DNA of 64,000 nt from Rubellimicrobium sp. (GCA_020852925.1 JADYZU010000027.1:62001-126000); one strand, 5' to 3'. Counted from the first letter of the stretch, positions 7,381-16,477 are shown. Numbers and translations: made by a program. Notes: generated by a model not told the origin, from the letters alone.

Positions 7381-8192
7381 TGCCGGTGCGGGGGGGGGAA
7401 CGGATCGTCCTTGTGGGCTGGGGGGCCATCGGCCGGCGCGTGGCCGGGCTGCTGGCGCTGCGCGACGCGCCGGTGCGGACCCTGGGCATCGCGGTCTCGG
7501 ACCCCGCCCGCCCGCGCGAGGGGCTGCCCGAAGGCGCCCGCCTGATCGCCCGGCCCGAGGAACTGGCCGCTCTCGCCCCGACGCTGGTGGTCGAGGTGGC
7601 GGGCCGCGATGCCGTCCTGCCCTGGGGCCGGGCGGCGCTGGCGGCGGGGGCGGATTTCGTCCCGGCCTCCACTTCGGCGCTGGCCGATGCGGCGGCGCTG
7701 GCGGATCTGCGCCGCTGTGCCGAGGCCGGCGGCGCGCAGATCCTGATTGCGCCCGGCGCGCTTGGCGGGATCGACGCGCTGGCGGCCGCCGGGCGGCTGG
7801 CGCTGTCGCGGGTCGAGCACCGGATCGTGAAGCCGCCCGCCGCCTGGGCCGGCACCGGGGCCGAGCGTCTGTGCGATCTGGCGGCCCTCACCGGCGCCAC
7901 CGCATTCAACTCCGGCCCCGCCGACCGGGTGGCGACGGAATTTCCGCAAAACGCCAATGTCGCGGTGATCGTGGCGCTGGCGGGGGCGGGGATGGCGCGC
8001 ACCACCATCACCCTCGTGGCCGATCCGGCGGCCCGGACCAACCGCCACCACCTGATCGCCGAGGGGGAATCCGGCCGGATCGAGGTCATCCTCGAGAACC
8101 GCCCCCTGGCCGGCAATCCGAAAAGCTCTGAACTGACCGCGCTCTCGCTGGTGCGGCTGATCGAGAACCGACAGGCGCCCCTGGCGATCTGA
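7380..8192 (+). CDS. nadX: Aspartate dehydrogenase-like NAD(P)-dependent enzyme
   Basis: A 270-residue protein of the L-aspartate dehydrogenase family. It has an N-terminal Rossmann motif (VGWGAIG), an APGALGG block at the domain junction, a histidine-bearing NRHH segment where the family's catalytic His lies, and the near-invariant ENxPxxGNPKSS ending. The start overlaps the dioxygenase stop by one base. In other bacteria this family oxidises aspartate to iminoaspartate for NAD synthesis. Here it sits between a ring-cleaving dioxygenase and an aldehyde dehydrogenase, so it may act on an amino-dicarboxylate or enamine intermediate of ring cleavage. The fold is certain, the substrate is not. 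Confidence 0.8.
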   Translation: MPVRGGERIVLVGWGAIGRRVAGLLALRDAPVRTLGIAVSDPARPREGLPEGARLIARPEELAALAPTLVVEVAGRDAVLPWGRAALAAGADFVPASTSALADAAALADLRRCAEAGGAQILIAPGALGGIDALAAAGRLALSRVEHRIVKPPAAWAGTGAERLCDLAALTGATAFNSGPADRVATEFPQNANVAVIVALAGAGMARTTITLVADPAARTNRHHLIAEGESGRIEVILENRPLAGNPKSSELTALSLVRLIENRQAPLAI

Positions 8193-8219
8193 CGGCGCAT
8201 CCCACGAGAGGACACGGAC

Positions 8220-9647
8220 ATGACCCCGCGCGAGGTTCCGCTTTTCATCGACGGCCAGTGGCGCATGACGCCCGACACCCTGCCCGTCATCGACCCCGCG
8301 ACCGAGGACGTGATCGCCCGCGTGGCGGTCGCGCGCGAGGGGGATCTGACCGATGCCATCGCCGCCGCCGAACGCGGATTCGCGCTGTGGTCGCGCACCG
8401 GCCCGGCCGATCGCGCGGCGGTGATCCTGCGCGCGGCGGCGATCCTGCGCGCCGGGATCGCGGACATCGCCCGCGACATCACCCTCGAGAACGGCAAGCC
8501 GCTGGCCGAAGCCGAGGCCGAGGTGATCCGCGGCTGCGAATTCCTGGAATGGGACGCGGGCGAGGCGGTGCGCGACTATGGCCGGATCGTGCCGTCACGG
8601 CCCGGGATCCGCTATCTGGTGGTGCACGAGCCGATCGGTCCGGTCGCGGCCTTCTCGCCCTGGAACTTTCCGATGAGCCAGCCTGCGCGCAAGATCGCGG
8701 GCGCGCTGGCGGCGGGCTGTTCCGTCATCATGAAGGCCAGCGAGGAAACCCCGACCGGCGTTCTCCACATCGCCCGCGCCCTGGCCGATGCCGGGTTGCC
8801 GGCGGGGGTGCTCAACCTGGTGTTCGGGGTGCCGGCGGCGATTTCGACGCGCCTCATCCCCGATCCCGCGATCCGCGCCATCGCCTTCACCGGTTCGACC
8901 GCGGTCGGGCGGGTGCTGACGGAAATGGCCGGGCGGCACCTGAAGCCCGCGCTCATGGAACTGGGCGGGCATGCGCCGGTGATCGTCTGCGCCGATGCCG
9001 ATCCGGTGGCGGCCGGACAGGCGGCCGCGCGGCGCAAGTATCGCAACGCCGGGCAGGTCTGCACCTCGCCCACGCGGTTCTATGTGGACCGTGCGCTCTG
9101 TCCGGCCTTCACCGATGCCTTCGTCGCCACCGCCGCGGCGCTGCGGGTCGGGCCGGGGGCGGAGGCGGGCGTGCAGATGGGCCCGGTCGCCAATGACCGG
9201 CGGGTGGCCGAGTTGCAGCGCCTGACCGACGACGCGGTGAACCGGGGCGCGCGGCTGCTGCTGGGGGGGGTGCGCCTGAACCGGCCGGGGTATTTCTTTC
9301 CGCCCACGGCGCTGGCCGATGTGCCCGACGGGGCCGAGGTGTTCTCGACCGAACCATTCGGGCCGCTTGCCGTCATCAACGCGGTCGATACCCTCGACGA
9401 GGCGATCGCGCGCGCCAATGCGCTGCCCTATGGCCTGGCCGCCTACGGCTTTACCCGGGACGCCGCCCATGTGGAGCGGCTGATGTCCGGGCTTCAGGCC
9501 GGCAATGTCTCGATCAACACGCTGGAGGCATCGGTGGCCGAAGTGCCCTTCGGCGGGGTCAAGGACAGCGGCCTCGGCCGCGAGGGCGGGGTCGAGGGGC
9601 TGCACCATTACCGCACGGTCAAGACCGTCTCGCTGGCGCAGCCCTGA
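8220..9647 (+). CDS. NAD(P)-dependent aldehyde dehydrogenase
   Basis: A full-length 475-residue member of the aldehyde dehydrogenase superfamily, close to succinate-semialdehyde dehydrogenases. Present are the FSPWNFP oxyanion and cofactor block, the catalytic base Glu247 in ALMELGGHAP, and the nucleophile Cys281 in AGQVCTSPTRF. It starts 27 bases after the aspartate-dehydrogenase-like gene and ends the operon. In known 3-hydroxyanthranilate pathways an aldehyde dehydrogenase oxidises 2-aminomuconate semialdehyde. Here it may do this, or act directly on the carboxylated semialdehyde, since no decarboxylase gene is nearby. The exact substrate is inferred. Confidence 0.9.
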   Translation: MTPREVPLFIDGQWRMTPDTLPVIDPATEDVIARVAVAREGDLTDAIAAAERGFALWSRTGPADRAAVILRAAAILRAGIADIARDITLENGKPLAEAEAEVIRGCEFLEWDAGEAVRDYGRIVPSRPGIRYLVVHEPIGPVAAFSPWNFPMSQPARKIAGALAAGCSVIMKASEETPTGVLHIARALADAGLPAGVLNLVFGVPAAISTRLIPDPAIRAIAFTGSTAVGRVLTEMAGRHLKPALMELGGHAPVIVCADADPVAAGQAAARRKYRNAGQVCTSPTRFYVDRALCPAFTDAFVATAAALRVGPGAEAGVQMGPVANDRRVAELQRLTDDAVNRGARLLLGGVRLNRPGYFFPPTALADVPDGAEVFSTEPFGPLAVINAVDTLDEAIARANALPYGLAAYGFTRDAAHVERLMSGLQAGNVSINTLEASVAEVPFGGVKDSGLGREGGVEGLHHYRTVKTVSLAQP

Positions 9648-9655
9648 AGGGGTGC

Positions 9656-9676
9656 CGGGCGGCAACATGCCGCCCG
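9656..9676. terminator. Hairpin between convergent genes
   Basis: CGGGCGGCA and TGCCGCCCG form a nine-pair stem with an ACA loop, between the aldehyde dehydrogenase stop and the stop of the convergent binding-protein gene. There is no clear T-run, so termination is probable rather than sure. Confidence 0.5.
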
Positions 9677-9685
9677 CACAATGGC

Positions 9686-10687
9686 TTAGCCGTCGAAGTT
9701 CACTTCTTCCATGATCCGCAGCGCCGCCGCACGGTGGCCTGCGACCTCTTCGAGGTTCACGGTGTCGGGGGTGAATTCGCCCCAGCCGGCCACCACTTCG
9801 GATACCGGGGCGCCGGGCAGGACCGGATATTCGAAGTTCAGTTCGGCATAGATGCCCTGCGCCTCGGGCGAGACCAGCCATTCCATGAGCTGCACCGCCT
9901 CGTCGCGGTGGGGGGCGGCACTGGTCAGGGCGATGCCCGAGACATTGATATGCGTGCCGCCGCCCTCGAAGGTCGGGAACTCCACGCGGATCGCCTCGGC
10001 CCAGGCGGATTGCTCGGGATCCTCCTGCATCTTGCCGACGTAATAGGTGTTGCCAAGCGCGATGTCGCATTCGCCGGCCCAGATCGCCCGCGCCTGATCG
10101 CGGTCGCCGCCTTCGGGCGGGCGGGCCAGGTTGGCGTGCAGGCCGGCGGCCCAGGTGCGGGCGTAATCCTCGCCGTGATGGGCGATCATCGCCGCCAGCA
10201 GCGCGAGGTTGTAGTTATGCGTGCCCGACCGGGTGCAGATGCGCCCGCGCCAGGTGTCCGAGGCCAGATCCTCGTAGGTGGTCACCGCGCCCTCGGGCAC
10301 GCGGTCGCGGCTGGCATAGACCACCCGCCCGCGCGAGGTCAGCGCGAACCACAGGTTGTCGGGGCTGCGCAGATGTTCGGGGATGGAGGCCCGCAGGATG
10401 TCGGAATCGACCGGCTGCACCACGCCCGCATCGACGATGCGCTTGAGGTTGGCGATATCGACCGTCATCACCAGGTCGGCCGGGCTGCGGCTGCCTTCGG
10501 CCTCGAGCCGCTCGACGATGCCCTCCTCGACGAAGGCAAGGTTCACGGCGATCCCGGTCTCGGCGGTGAAGGCGTCGATCACGGGCTGGATCAGTTCCGG
10601 CTGCCGCGTGGTGTAGATGTTCACCTCGGCCAGCGCCGGGAGCGGCGCGGCAAGGGCGGTGGCAAGCAGGAGATGGCGCAGACGCAT
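9686..10687 (-). CDS. Fe(3+)-type ABC transporter substrate-binding protein
   Basis: A 333-residue exported binding protein. The signal peptide is MRLRHLLLATALAAPLPALA, and the mature part begins EVNIYTTRQ. It matches the FbpA/FutA family: YTTRQPELIQP near the N-terminus, a hinge strand with DLVMTVD, and the paired tyrosines of GNTYYVGKM that ligate ferric iron in the family. It should deliver ferric iron to an inner-membrane permease, but no permease or ATPase gene lies beside it. It is convergent with the catabolic operon and may simply be a neighbour. Confidence 0.88.
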   Translation of the reverse strand: MRLRHLLLATALAAPLPALAEVNIYTTRQPELIQPVIDAFTAETGIAVNLAFVEEGIVERLEAEGSRSPADLVMTVDIANLKRIVDAGVVQPVDSDILRASIPEHLRSPDNLWFALTSRGRVVYASRDRVPEGAVTTYEDLASDTWRGRICTRSGTHNYNLALLAAMIAHHGEDYARTWAAGLHANLARPPEGGDRDQARAIWAGECDIALGNTYYVGKMQEDPEQSAWAEAIRVEFPTFEGGGTHINVSGIALTSAAPHRDEAVQLMEWLVSPEAQGIYAELNFEYPVLPGAPVSEVVAGWGEFTPDTVNLEEVAGHRAAALRIMEEVNFDG

Positions 10688-10717
10688 GGTGTCCTCGTGC
10701 GGTGATTTGCGCCGCGA

Positions 10718-10746
10718 GGATTCGCGCCGTGACGGGACAAAGTCAA
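10718..10746 (-). promoter_or_regulatory. Candidate promoter of the iron-binding-protein gene
   Basis: Read on the minus strand, TTGACT (10741-10746) and GAATCC (10718-10723) are separated by 17 bases, about 30 bases upstream of the start codon. The -35 box is good and the -10 box is weak. Confidence 0.4.
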
Positions 10747-10757
10747 TCCCGATAAAT

Positions 10758-11642
10758 TCACTCGGGTAAAGGTTTCCCCATCGGAGCCGCCGTGGCGCGC
10801 GCGGCGGCGCGGGCGCGGTCCTCGGCGCGCACGCGGTTCCAGATCGCGTCCATCTCGGCCAGGGTGCTGTCCTGCGGGCGTTTACCCATCGCGTGAAGAT
10901 CGTCCTCGATCCGGTTGAATCGACGGATGAATTTGGCGTTCGCGCGCCGCAGCGCCGCTTCGGGATCGACCGAAAGATGCCGCGCCAGATTGGCCATCAC
11001 GAACAGCAGATCGCCCATCTCCTCCTCGATCTCCTGCGGTCCGAGGCTGTCGCGCGCCTCGACCAGTTCGCGCGCCTCCTCGACCAGTTTCTCGAGGACG
11101 GCGCCGGTTTCGGGCCAGTCAAAGCCCACCCGCGCCGCCCGCGCCTGGAGTTTGACCGCCCGCAACAGGGCCGGCAGCCCGGCCGCCACCCCGTCGAGGG
11201 TGCGCGCCGCGCCCTGGGCGCCGCGTTCGGTGGCCTTGGCCGCCTCCCACTGGGTCAGTTGCGCCGCCGCCGAATCCGCGCGCTTCTCGCCGGCAAAGAC
11301 ATAGGGATGGCGGGCCACCATCTTGTCGGCCACGCGCCGCGCCACCGAGGCAAAGTCGAACAGGCCCGCCTCTTCGGCCATGCGGGCGTGAAAGACCGGC
11401 TGCAACAGCAGATCGCCCAGTTCCCCCTCGAGTTCGTCCCACGCTTCGCGCTCGATCGCGTCGGCCACCTCATGGGCCTCCTCGATCGTGTAGGGGGCGA
11501 TGGTGGCGAAGGTCTGCTCGATATCCCAGGGGCAGCCGGTCTGCGGGTCGCGCAGCCGCGCCATGATGGCCAGCAGGCGCGCGATCTGGCGCGGCGCGTC
11601 GGGGCTTCGGTCGTGGATGAGGTCGTCGTCGCTCTCTGGCAT
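10758..11642 (-). CDS. mazG: Nucleoside triphosphate pyrophosphohydrolase MazG
   Basis: A 294-residue MazG with two all-alpha NTP-pyrophosphohydrolase domains. The first holds CPWDIEQT and the acidic metal site EEAHEVADAIE with ELGDLLLQ. The second holds EEARELVEA and EEEMGDLLFV. The enzyme hydrolyses canonical and damaged (d)NTPs to NMP and PPi, and in some bacteria lowers the MazEF/ppGpp response. The start at 11642 faces the M20 peptidase gene across 61 bases. The longer open frame upstream of this ATG runs over that gene's 5' end and is not coding. Confidence 0.95.
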   Translation of the reverse strand: MPESDDDLIHDRSPDAPRQIARLLAIMARLRDPQTGCPWDIEQTFATIAPYTIEEAHEVADAIEREAWDELEGELGDLLLQPVFHARMAEEAGLFDFASVARRVADKMVARHPYVFAGEKRADSAAAQLTQWEAAKATERGAQGAARTLDGVAAGLPALLRAVKLQARAARVGFDWPETGAVLEKLVEEARELVEARDSLGPQEIEEEMGDLLFVMANLARHLSVDPEAALRRANAKFIRRFNRIEDDLHAMGKRPQDSTLAEMDAIWNRVRAEDRARAAARATAAPMGKPLPE

Positions 11643-11703
11643 TCCGTCGTCCGCGCTGGCAGGATGGCCGCACCCTGAGCGCGTCCGACAGCGGAGTCCA
11701 CCC

Positions 11704-12858
11704 ATGCCCGTCATCAACCGCATCGCCGGCCTGGCCGAAGAGATGAAGGCCTGGCGCCGCCATCTGCATGCGCATCCCGAACTGGGGTTCGACTGCCACG
11801 GCACCGCCGCCTTCGTGGTGGAACGGCTGCGCGCCATGGGCGTGGACGAGATCCACGAGGGCATCGCCCGTTCGGGCGTGGTCGCGCTGATCCGGGGGCG
11901 GCAGGAGGGGTCGGTGATCGGGCTGCGCGCCGACATGGACGCCCTGCCGATGGACGAGGCCACGGGCGCGCCCCATGCCTCGGGCGTGGCGGGGCGGATG
12001 CATGCCTGCGGCCATGACGGGCACACGACCATGCTGCTGGGCGCGGCCGCCTATCTGGCCGAGACGCGCAATTTCGCCGGCACGGTCGCGCTGCTCTTTC
12101 AGCCCGCCGAAGAGGACGGCGGCGGCGGCGAGGTCATGGTGAACGAAGGCGTCCTCGACCGGTTCGGGATCGCGCGGGTGTTCGCGCTCCATACCCTGCC
12201 GGGGCTGCCGGTCGGGCAGTTCCGCACCACGCCCGGGCCGATCCTGGCGGCGGTGGACGATTTCCGCATCGACATCACCGGCAAGGGCGGCCATGCCGCC
12301 ATGCCGCAGGACACGCGCGACCCGCTGATCGCGGCCTGCGCCACGGTGCAGGCGCTTCAGACCATCGTCAGCCGCAACAACGACCCGCGCAAGGATCTGG
12401 TGCTGTCGGTGACGCAGCTTCATGCCGGATCGGCCGACAACGTGATCGCGGAGACGGCGGTGATCCGGGGCACGCTGCGCACCTTCGACAACGGCGTGCG
12501 CGCCATGGCCCGTGCCCGGATGGCGACGGTGGCGCAGGGCACCGCCGCCGCGCACGGGGTCGAGGCCGCCATCACCTACATCGCCGGCTATCCGCCCACC
12601 ATCAACGACCCCGACGAGGCCCGCTTTGCCGCCGCCGTCGCCAGCGAGATCGCGCCCACCGATCCCGAGGGCAGCCGCGACATGGGGGCCGAGGATTTCG
12701 CCTTCATGCTTCAGGCGCGGCCCGGCGCCTATCTCTATGTCGGCAACGGCGATTCGGCCGGCGTCCATCATCCGGCCTTCGATTTCGACGACGCGGCCGC
12801 CCCCTATGGCGCCTCGTTCTTTGCCCGGCTGGTGGAGCGTGCGCTGCCCGTTCGGTGA
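11704..12858 (+). CDS. M20-family amidohydrolase (hippurate/N-acyl amino acid type)
   Basis: A 384-residue metallo-amidohydrolase. The motifs are RRHLHAHPELGF near the N-terminus, GLRADMDALP, MHACGHDGHT with its metal-binding Cys and His, and FQPAEEDGGGG with the catalytic glutamate. A central lid or dimerisation domain and HHPAFDFDD near the C-terminus follow. The family releases amino acids from N-acyl or N-carbamoyl conjugates. No signal peptide, so cytoplasmic. The substrate cannot be read from sequence. The last codons form the first unit of a 14-base tandem repeat that runs past the stop. Confidence 0.92.
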   Translation: MPVINRIAGLAEEMKAWRRHLHAHPELGFDCHGTAAFVVERLRAMGVDEIHEGIARSGVVALIRGRQEGSVIGLRADMDALPMDEATGAPHASGVAGRMHACGHDGHTTMLLGAAAYLAETRNFAGTVALLFQPAEEDGGGGEVMVNEGVLDRFGIARVFALHTLPGLPVGQFRTTPGPILAAVDDFRIDITGKGGHAAMPQDTRDPLIAACATVQALQTIVSRNNDPRKDLVLSVTQLHAGSADNVIAETAVIRGTLRTFDNGVRAMARARMATVAQGTAAAHGVEAAITYIAGYPPTINDPDEARFAAAVASEIAPTDPEGSRDMGAEDFAFMLQARPGAYLYVGNGDSAGVHHPAFDFDDAAAPYGASFFARLVERALPVR

Positions 12859-12901
12859 TGCCCGTGCGGTGACGCCCGTGCGGTGACGCCGATGTGTTGA
12901 T
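12846..12901. repeat. 14-base tandem repeat, four copies, across a stop codon
   Basis: Four consecutive 14-base units follow one another: GCCCGTTCGGTGAT, GCCCGTGCGGTGAC twice, and a diverged GCCGATGTGTTGAT. The first contains the last codons and the TGA stop of the amidohydrolase gene. This looks like local duplication by slippage, and it has put extra stop-like triplets downstream. Confidence 0.8.
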
Positions 12902-12982
12902 GCGCGGGGCGGCCGGGGCTTGAGCGGGGCGCGCGACGGTGGAATGATCGGGGCATTGCCGTTTCAGTCAACAGGTATTGCC

Positions 12983-13420
12983 ATGCGTCCCCTTGTTTCC
13001 ACCCCTGCCATCGCCCTTGCCGTGCCGGCCGCCCTGGCCGCCCTGATCGCGCCCATGGCGGCAAAGGCGCAGGATCACGTCACCTTCCGCGCCCCTTCGG
13101 GCAACATCCATTGCATGATCTCGGTCTGGGAAGAGGGCGAGGCCCGCTGCGAGATCCGCGAATACACCCCCAGTTTCCGCAACCGCCCGGTCTGGTGCGA
13201 GGGCGACTACGGGTCGGCCTTTGCCGTGGGCAGCTTTGGCGCGGGCGAGGTGCTGTGCATCACCGACACGGTCTATGACCAGTCGTCGCAGGTGCTGCCC
13301 TACGGGAGGCGGATCGCGCTGGGCGGGCTGACCTGCGCCTCCGAACGCAGCGGCATGACCTGCACCAATGCCGAAGGGCATGGATTCATGGTCTCGCGCG
13401 CGGTGCAGCGGGTGTTCTGA
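12983..13420 (+). CDS. Small secreted cysteine-rich protein, DUF6636-like
   Basis: A 145-residue protein with a signal peptide (basic start, hydrophobic Ala/Leu-rich stretch, cleavage near AKAQD). The mature part of about 115 residues begins with VTFRAPSGNIHC and has six cysteines, suggesting three disulfides in the periplasm. The F-x-x-P-S-G-N-I-x-C opening is like secreted DUF6636 domains, a family of unknown function. This link is from memory of the motif and is tentative. It appears monocistronic. Confidence 0.65.
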   Translation: MRPLVSTPAIALAVPAALAALIAPMAAKAQDHVTFRAPSGNIHCMISVWEEGEARCEIREYTPSFRNRPVWCEGDYGSAFAVGSFGAGEVLCITDTVYDQSSQVLPYGRRIALGGLTCASERSGMTCTNAEGHGFMVSRAVQRVF

Positions 13421-13497
13421 GCGTGCGCGCCCGGCGCCACCTTGCCTGCGCCCGCCTGCGCCTGTAGCCCGGTGGGAAACCGGGGGAGGGGGGATGC

Positions 13498-14469
13498 ATG
13501 GCGCTCGAGGATGCGGGGAACGAGGTCGATCACGCCTTTGCGCGGCGCGACCTGCGCGGGCTGTCGTTCGAGAGCCCCTTTGCCGGGGCCACCTCGTTCC
13601 TGCGGCGGCGCTATGCGCATGACACCGGCGGCGCCGATCTGGCGGTGCTGGGCGTGCCCTTCGACGCGGCGGTGACCAACCGCCCCGGCGCCCGGTTCGG
13701 CCCGCGCGCGATCCGCGAGGCCTCGACGCTCCAGCCCGGCGATCCGCCGTTCGGCTGGCCCTTCGATCCGCTCTCGGACTGCGCCATCGTCGATGCGGGC
13801 GATCTGGCCTTCGACTATGCCGATGTGGCGGCCTTTCCCGCCCGCCTTGAGGCGCGGGCCGCGGGTATCATCGGCACGGGGGCGGCGCTTCTGTCGTTGG
13901 GGGGCGACCATTCGGTGACGCTGCCGCTGATGCGCGCGCATGCGGCACGGCACGGGCGCCTGGGCGTGGTGCATGTCGATGCGCATTCCGACCTCTGGCA
14001 GGACGATGCGCCCGCGCGCATCGACCACGGGACATTCCTGTGGAAGGCGATGCAGGAGGGGATCACCGACCCCGCCCGCACCGTGCAGATCGGCATCCGC
14101 ACCGCGGGGCCGTCCTGGCCCGGCGTCACGCAGATCCCCGCGCGCGCGGTGCACGAGGGCGGGGTGGCCGCGGTCGTCGCGCGGATCCGCGCGGTCGTCG
14201 GTGCGGGGCCGGTCTATCTGACCTTCGACATCGACGCGCTCGACCCGGCCTTTGCCCCCGGCACCGGCACGCCGGTCTGGGGCGGTCTGGCAAGCTGGCA
14301 GGCGGCGGCGATGCTGCGCGAGCTGGCCGGGCTGAACGTGATCGGCGCCGATGTGGTCGAGGTCTCGCCCCCCTATGACCCCGCCGGCGTCACCGCCGTG
14401 GCCGCCGCGCATGTGGCGACGGATCTCATGTGCCTCATGCTGTGGCGCCGCGCCGGAGGCGCCCCTTGA
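13498..14469 (+). CDS. speB: Agmatinase/ureohydrolase family protein
   Basis: A 323-residue arginase/agmatinase-fold enzyme. All binuclear manganese ligand motifs are present: [23 protein letters not shown] and TFDIDALDP. The early [11 protein letters not shown] block is typical of SpeB. The usual reaction is agmatine to putrescine plus urea, but relatives act on guanidinobutyrate or other guanidino acids, and specificity cannot be fixed here. The start is the ATG at 13498 behind a G-rich ribosome binding site. The next gene, prfA, starts 31 bases after its stop, so they may be cotranscribed. Confidence 0.88.
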   Translation: MALEDAGNEVDHAFARRDLRGLSFESPFAGATSFLRRRYAHDTGGADLAVLGVPFDAAVTNRPGARFGPRAIREASTLQPGDPPFGWPFDPLSDCAIVDAGDLAFDYADVAAFPARLEARAAGIIGTGAALLSLGGDHSVTLPLMRAHAARHGRLGVVHVDAHSDLWQDDAPARIDHGTFLWKAMQEGITDPARTVQIGIRTAGPSWPGVTQIPARAVHEGGVAAVVARIRAVVGAGPVYLTFDIDALDPAFAPGTGTPVWGGLASWQAAAMLRELAGLNVIGADVVEVSPPYDPAGVTAVAAAHVATDLMCLMLWRRAGGAP

Positions 14470-14500
14470 CCCGACCGGCGGGCGCGGGCAAAGCGCGGGC

Positions 14501-15553
14501 ATGATCGCCCCCGCCAAGATCGAGCAGATCCTGTCGCGTTTCGCCTTTCTCGAGGCGAAGCTGCAATCCGGCCTGTCCGGACCCGAGGCGGTGGCCCTGG
14601 CGCGCGAATACAGCGACCTGCGCCCCGTGGTCGAGGAGGCCGCGCGCTACCGCGCCCTTGTGGCCGAGCGCGACGCGACCGAGGCGATGCTTGCCGACCC
14701 CGAGATGCGCGCCCTTGCCGAAGAGGAACTGCCCGCCCTGCGCGCCCGCCTGTCCGGGGCCGAGCAGGCGCTGCGCATCGCGCTGCTGCCGCGCGACGCC
14801 GCCGATGCGCGGCCCGCGATCCTTGAAATCCGTCCCGGCACCGGCGGCGAGGAGGCGGCGCTGTTCGCGGGCGACCTGCTGCGCATGTATCAGCGCCACG
14901 CCGAGGCGCGGGGCTGGCGCTTCGAGGTGCTCGAGGAACAGGCCAGCGATCTGGGCGGCATCCGCGAGGTGGTGGCGCGCGTGGCGGGCGAGGGGGTCTT
15001 TGCCCGGCTGAAATACGAATCCGGCGTCCATCGCGTGCAGCGCGTCCCCGTGACCGAGGCGGGCGGGCGCATCCATACCTCTGCCGCCACCGTGGCGGTG
15101 CTGCCCGAGGCCGAGGAGGTCGATATCCGCATCGACCCCGCCGATATCCGCATCGACACGATGCGCGCCAGCGGCGCCGGCGGCCAGCATGTGAACAAGA
15201 CCGACTCGGCGGTCCGCATCACCCATTTCCCCAGCGGGATCGTCGTCACCTCGTCGCTGAAGTCGCAGCATCAGAACCGCGACATCGCCATGCAGGTGCT
15301 GCGCGCCCGCCTCTATCAGGCCGAACGCGACCGCGCCGATTCCGCCCGTTCCGCCGACCGCCGCGCGCAGGTGGGCAGCGGCGACCGCTCGGAACGGATC
15401 CGCACCTACAATTTCCCGCAAGGGCGCATGACCGATCATCGCATCAACCTCACGCTCTATCGCCTCGACGCGATCATGCAGGGCGATCTCGACGAGGTGA
15501 TCGACGCGCTTCAGGCCGATGCGCAGGCCACCGCGCTGGCCGAGGCGCAATGA
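14501..15553 (+). CDS. prfA: Peptide chain release factor 1
   Basis: A 350-residue RF1 that reads UAA and UAG stop codons and triggers peptide release. The GGQ loop is present ([14 protein letters not shown]), as is the stop-codon recognition tripeptide PVT, the P-x-T of RF1, in [14 protein letters not shown]. The final helix region [11 protein letters not shown] is also typical. The ATG at 14501 gives the normal family length. Its stop overlaps the start of prmC (ATGA), coupling the factor with the methylase that modifies its GGQ glutamine. Confidence 0.98.
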   Translation: MIAPAKIEQILSRFAFLEAKLQSGLSGPEAVALAREYSDLRPVVEEAARYRALVAERDATEAMLADPEMRALAEEELPALRARLSGAEQALRIALLPRDAADARPAILEIRPGTGGEEAALFAGDLLRMYQRHAEARGWRFEVLEEQASDLGGIREVVARVAGEGVFARLKYESGVHRVQRVPVTEAGGRIHTSAATVAVLPEAEEVDIRIDPADIRIDTMRASGAGGQHVNKTDSAVRITHFPSGIVVTSSLKSQHQNRDIAMQVLRARLYQAERDRADSARSADRRAQVGSGDRSERIRTYNFPQGRMTDHRINLTLYRLDAIMQGDLDEVIDALQADAQATALAEAQ

Positions 15554-16410
15554 CCGACCCCCACCCGGACCCCCACCCGGACCCGCGCGCCGCGCTGCGC
15601 GAGGCGGTGCAGCGCCTGCGGGCGGCCGGGGTCGAGGATGCGGCGGGCGATGCGCGCAGGCTCATGGAACATGCGGCGGGGATCGGGGCGGGGACGTTGG
15701 CGCTGCATCTGCCCGACCGGATCCCGGCGGCGGCGCTGCCGCGCTTTGCGCAACTGGTCGCGCGGCGGGCCGCGCGGGTGCCGGTGGCGCAGATCACCGG
15801 GCAGCGCGCCTTCTACGGGCGCAGCTTTGCCGTGACCGGGGACACGCTCGACCCGCGCCCGGATACCGAATTGCTGGTGGATCTGGCGCTGGCGGAACCC
15901 TTTGCGCGCGTCCTCGATCTGGGGACGGGGACGGGGTGCATCCTGCTGACCCTGCTGGCAGAGCGCCCGGCAAGCCACGGGACCGGCTGCGATATTTCCG
16001 AAGCCGCGCTTGAGGTCGCGCGCGCGAATGCCGGCGCTCTGGGCGTGGAAACGCGGGCGCGACTTCTGCGCAGCGACTGGTTTGCCGCCCTGCCTGCGGG
16101 CCGGTTCGACCTGATCGTTGCGAACCCGCCCTATGTCGCCGCGGCCGAGATGGCGGGCCTTTCCCCCGAGGTGCGCGAGCACGAACCGCGCCATGCCCTG
16201 ACCGACGGCGGCGACGGCCTTGGGGCCTATCGCGCGATCGCCGCCGGGGCGCCGGCCTGGCTTGAGCCGGGCGGGCGCCTCCTGCTCGAGATCGGGCACG
16301 AACAGGGGACGGCGGTGGCGGCGCTGCTGGCGGGCGCGGGATTCGCCGGGGTCCGGGTGCATTCCGATCTGGCCGGGCGCGACCGCGTGGTGGGCGCGCG
16401 CCGGGGCTGA
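15550..16410 (+). CDS. prmC: Release-factor glutamine N5-methyltransferase
   Basis: A 286-residue SAM-dependent methylase (HemK family) that methylates the glutamine of the GGQ loop of RF1 and RF2. It shows an N-terminal helical substrate-binding domain, the SAM loop [11 protein letters not shown], and the catalytic NPPY motif (IVANPPYVA). The ATG overlaps the prfA stop by four bases. The N-terminus carries a short duplicated PHPDPHPDP stretch, encoded by a direct repeat of ACCCGGACCCCC, which does not affect the domains. Confidence 0.97.
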   Translation: MTDPHPDPHPDPRAALREAVQRLRAAGVEDAAGDARRLMEHAAGIGAGTLALHLPDRIPAAALPRFAQLVARRAARVPVAQITGQRAFYGRSFAVTGDTLDPRPDTELLVDLALAEPFARVLDLGTGTGCILLTLLAERPASHGTGCDISEAALEVARANAGALGVETRARLLRSDWFAALPAGRFDLIVANPPYVAAAEMAGLSPEVREHEPRHALTDGGDGLGAYRAIAAGAPAWLEPGGRLLLEIGHEQGTAVAALLAGAGFAGVRVHSDLAGRDRVVGARRG

Positions 16411-16477
16411 AGCGGGCCGGACCTGCGCGGATTGCGGCCTCTTTGCCGCAGATGCAGCAGGAATTGACGATTTGTGC

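Noticed and set aside
10730..10745. TGA-N10-TCA resembling an Iron-Rhodo (RirA) box before the iron-binding-protein gene
   Set aside because: The known box has nine bases between the halves; here there are ten. Kept out as a site for lack of a match.
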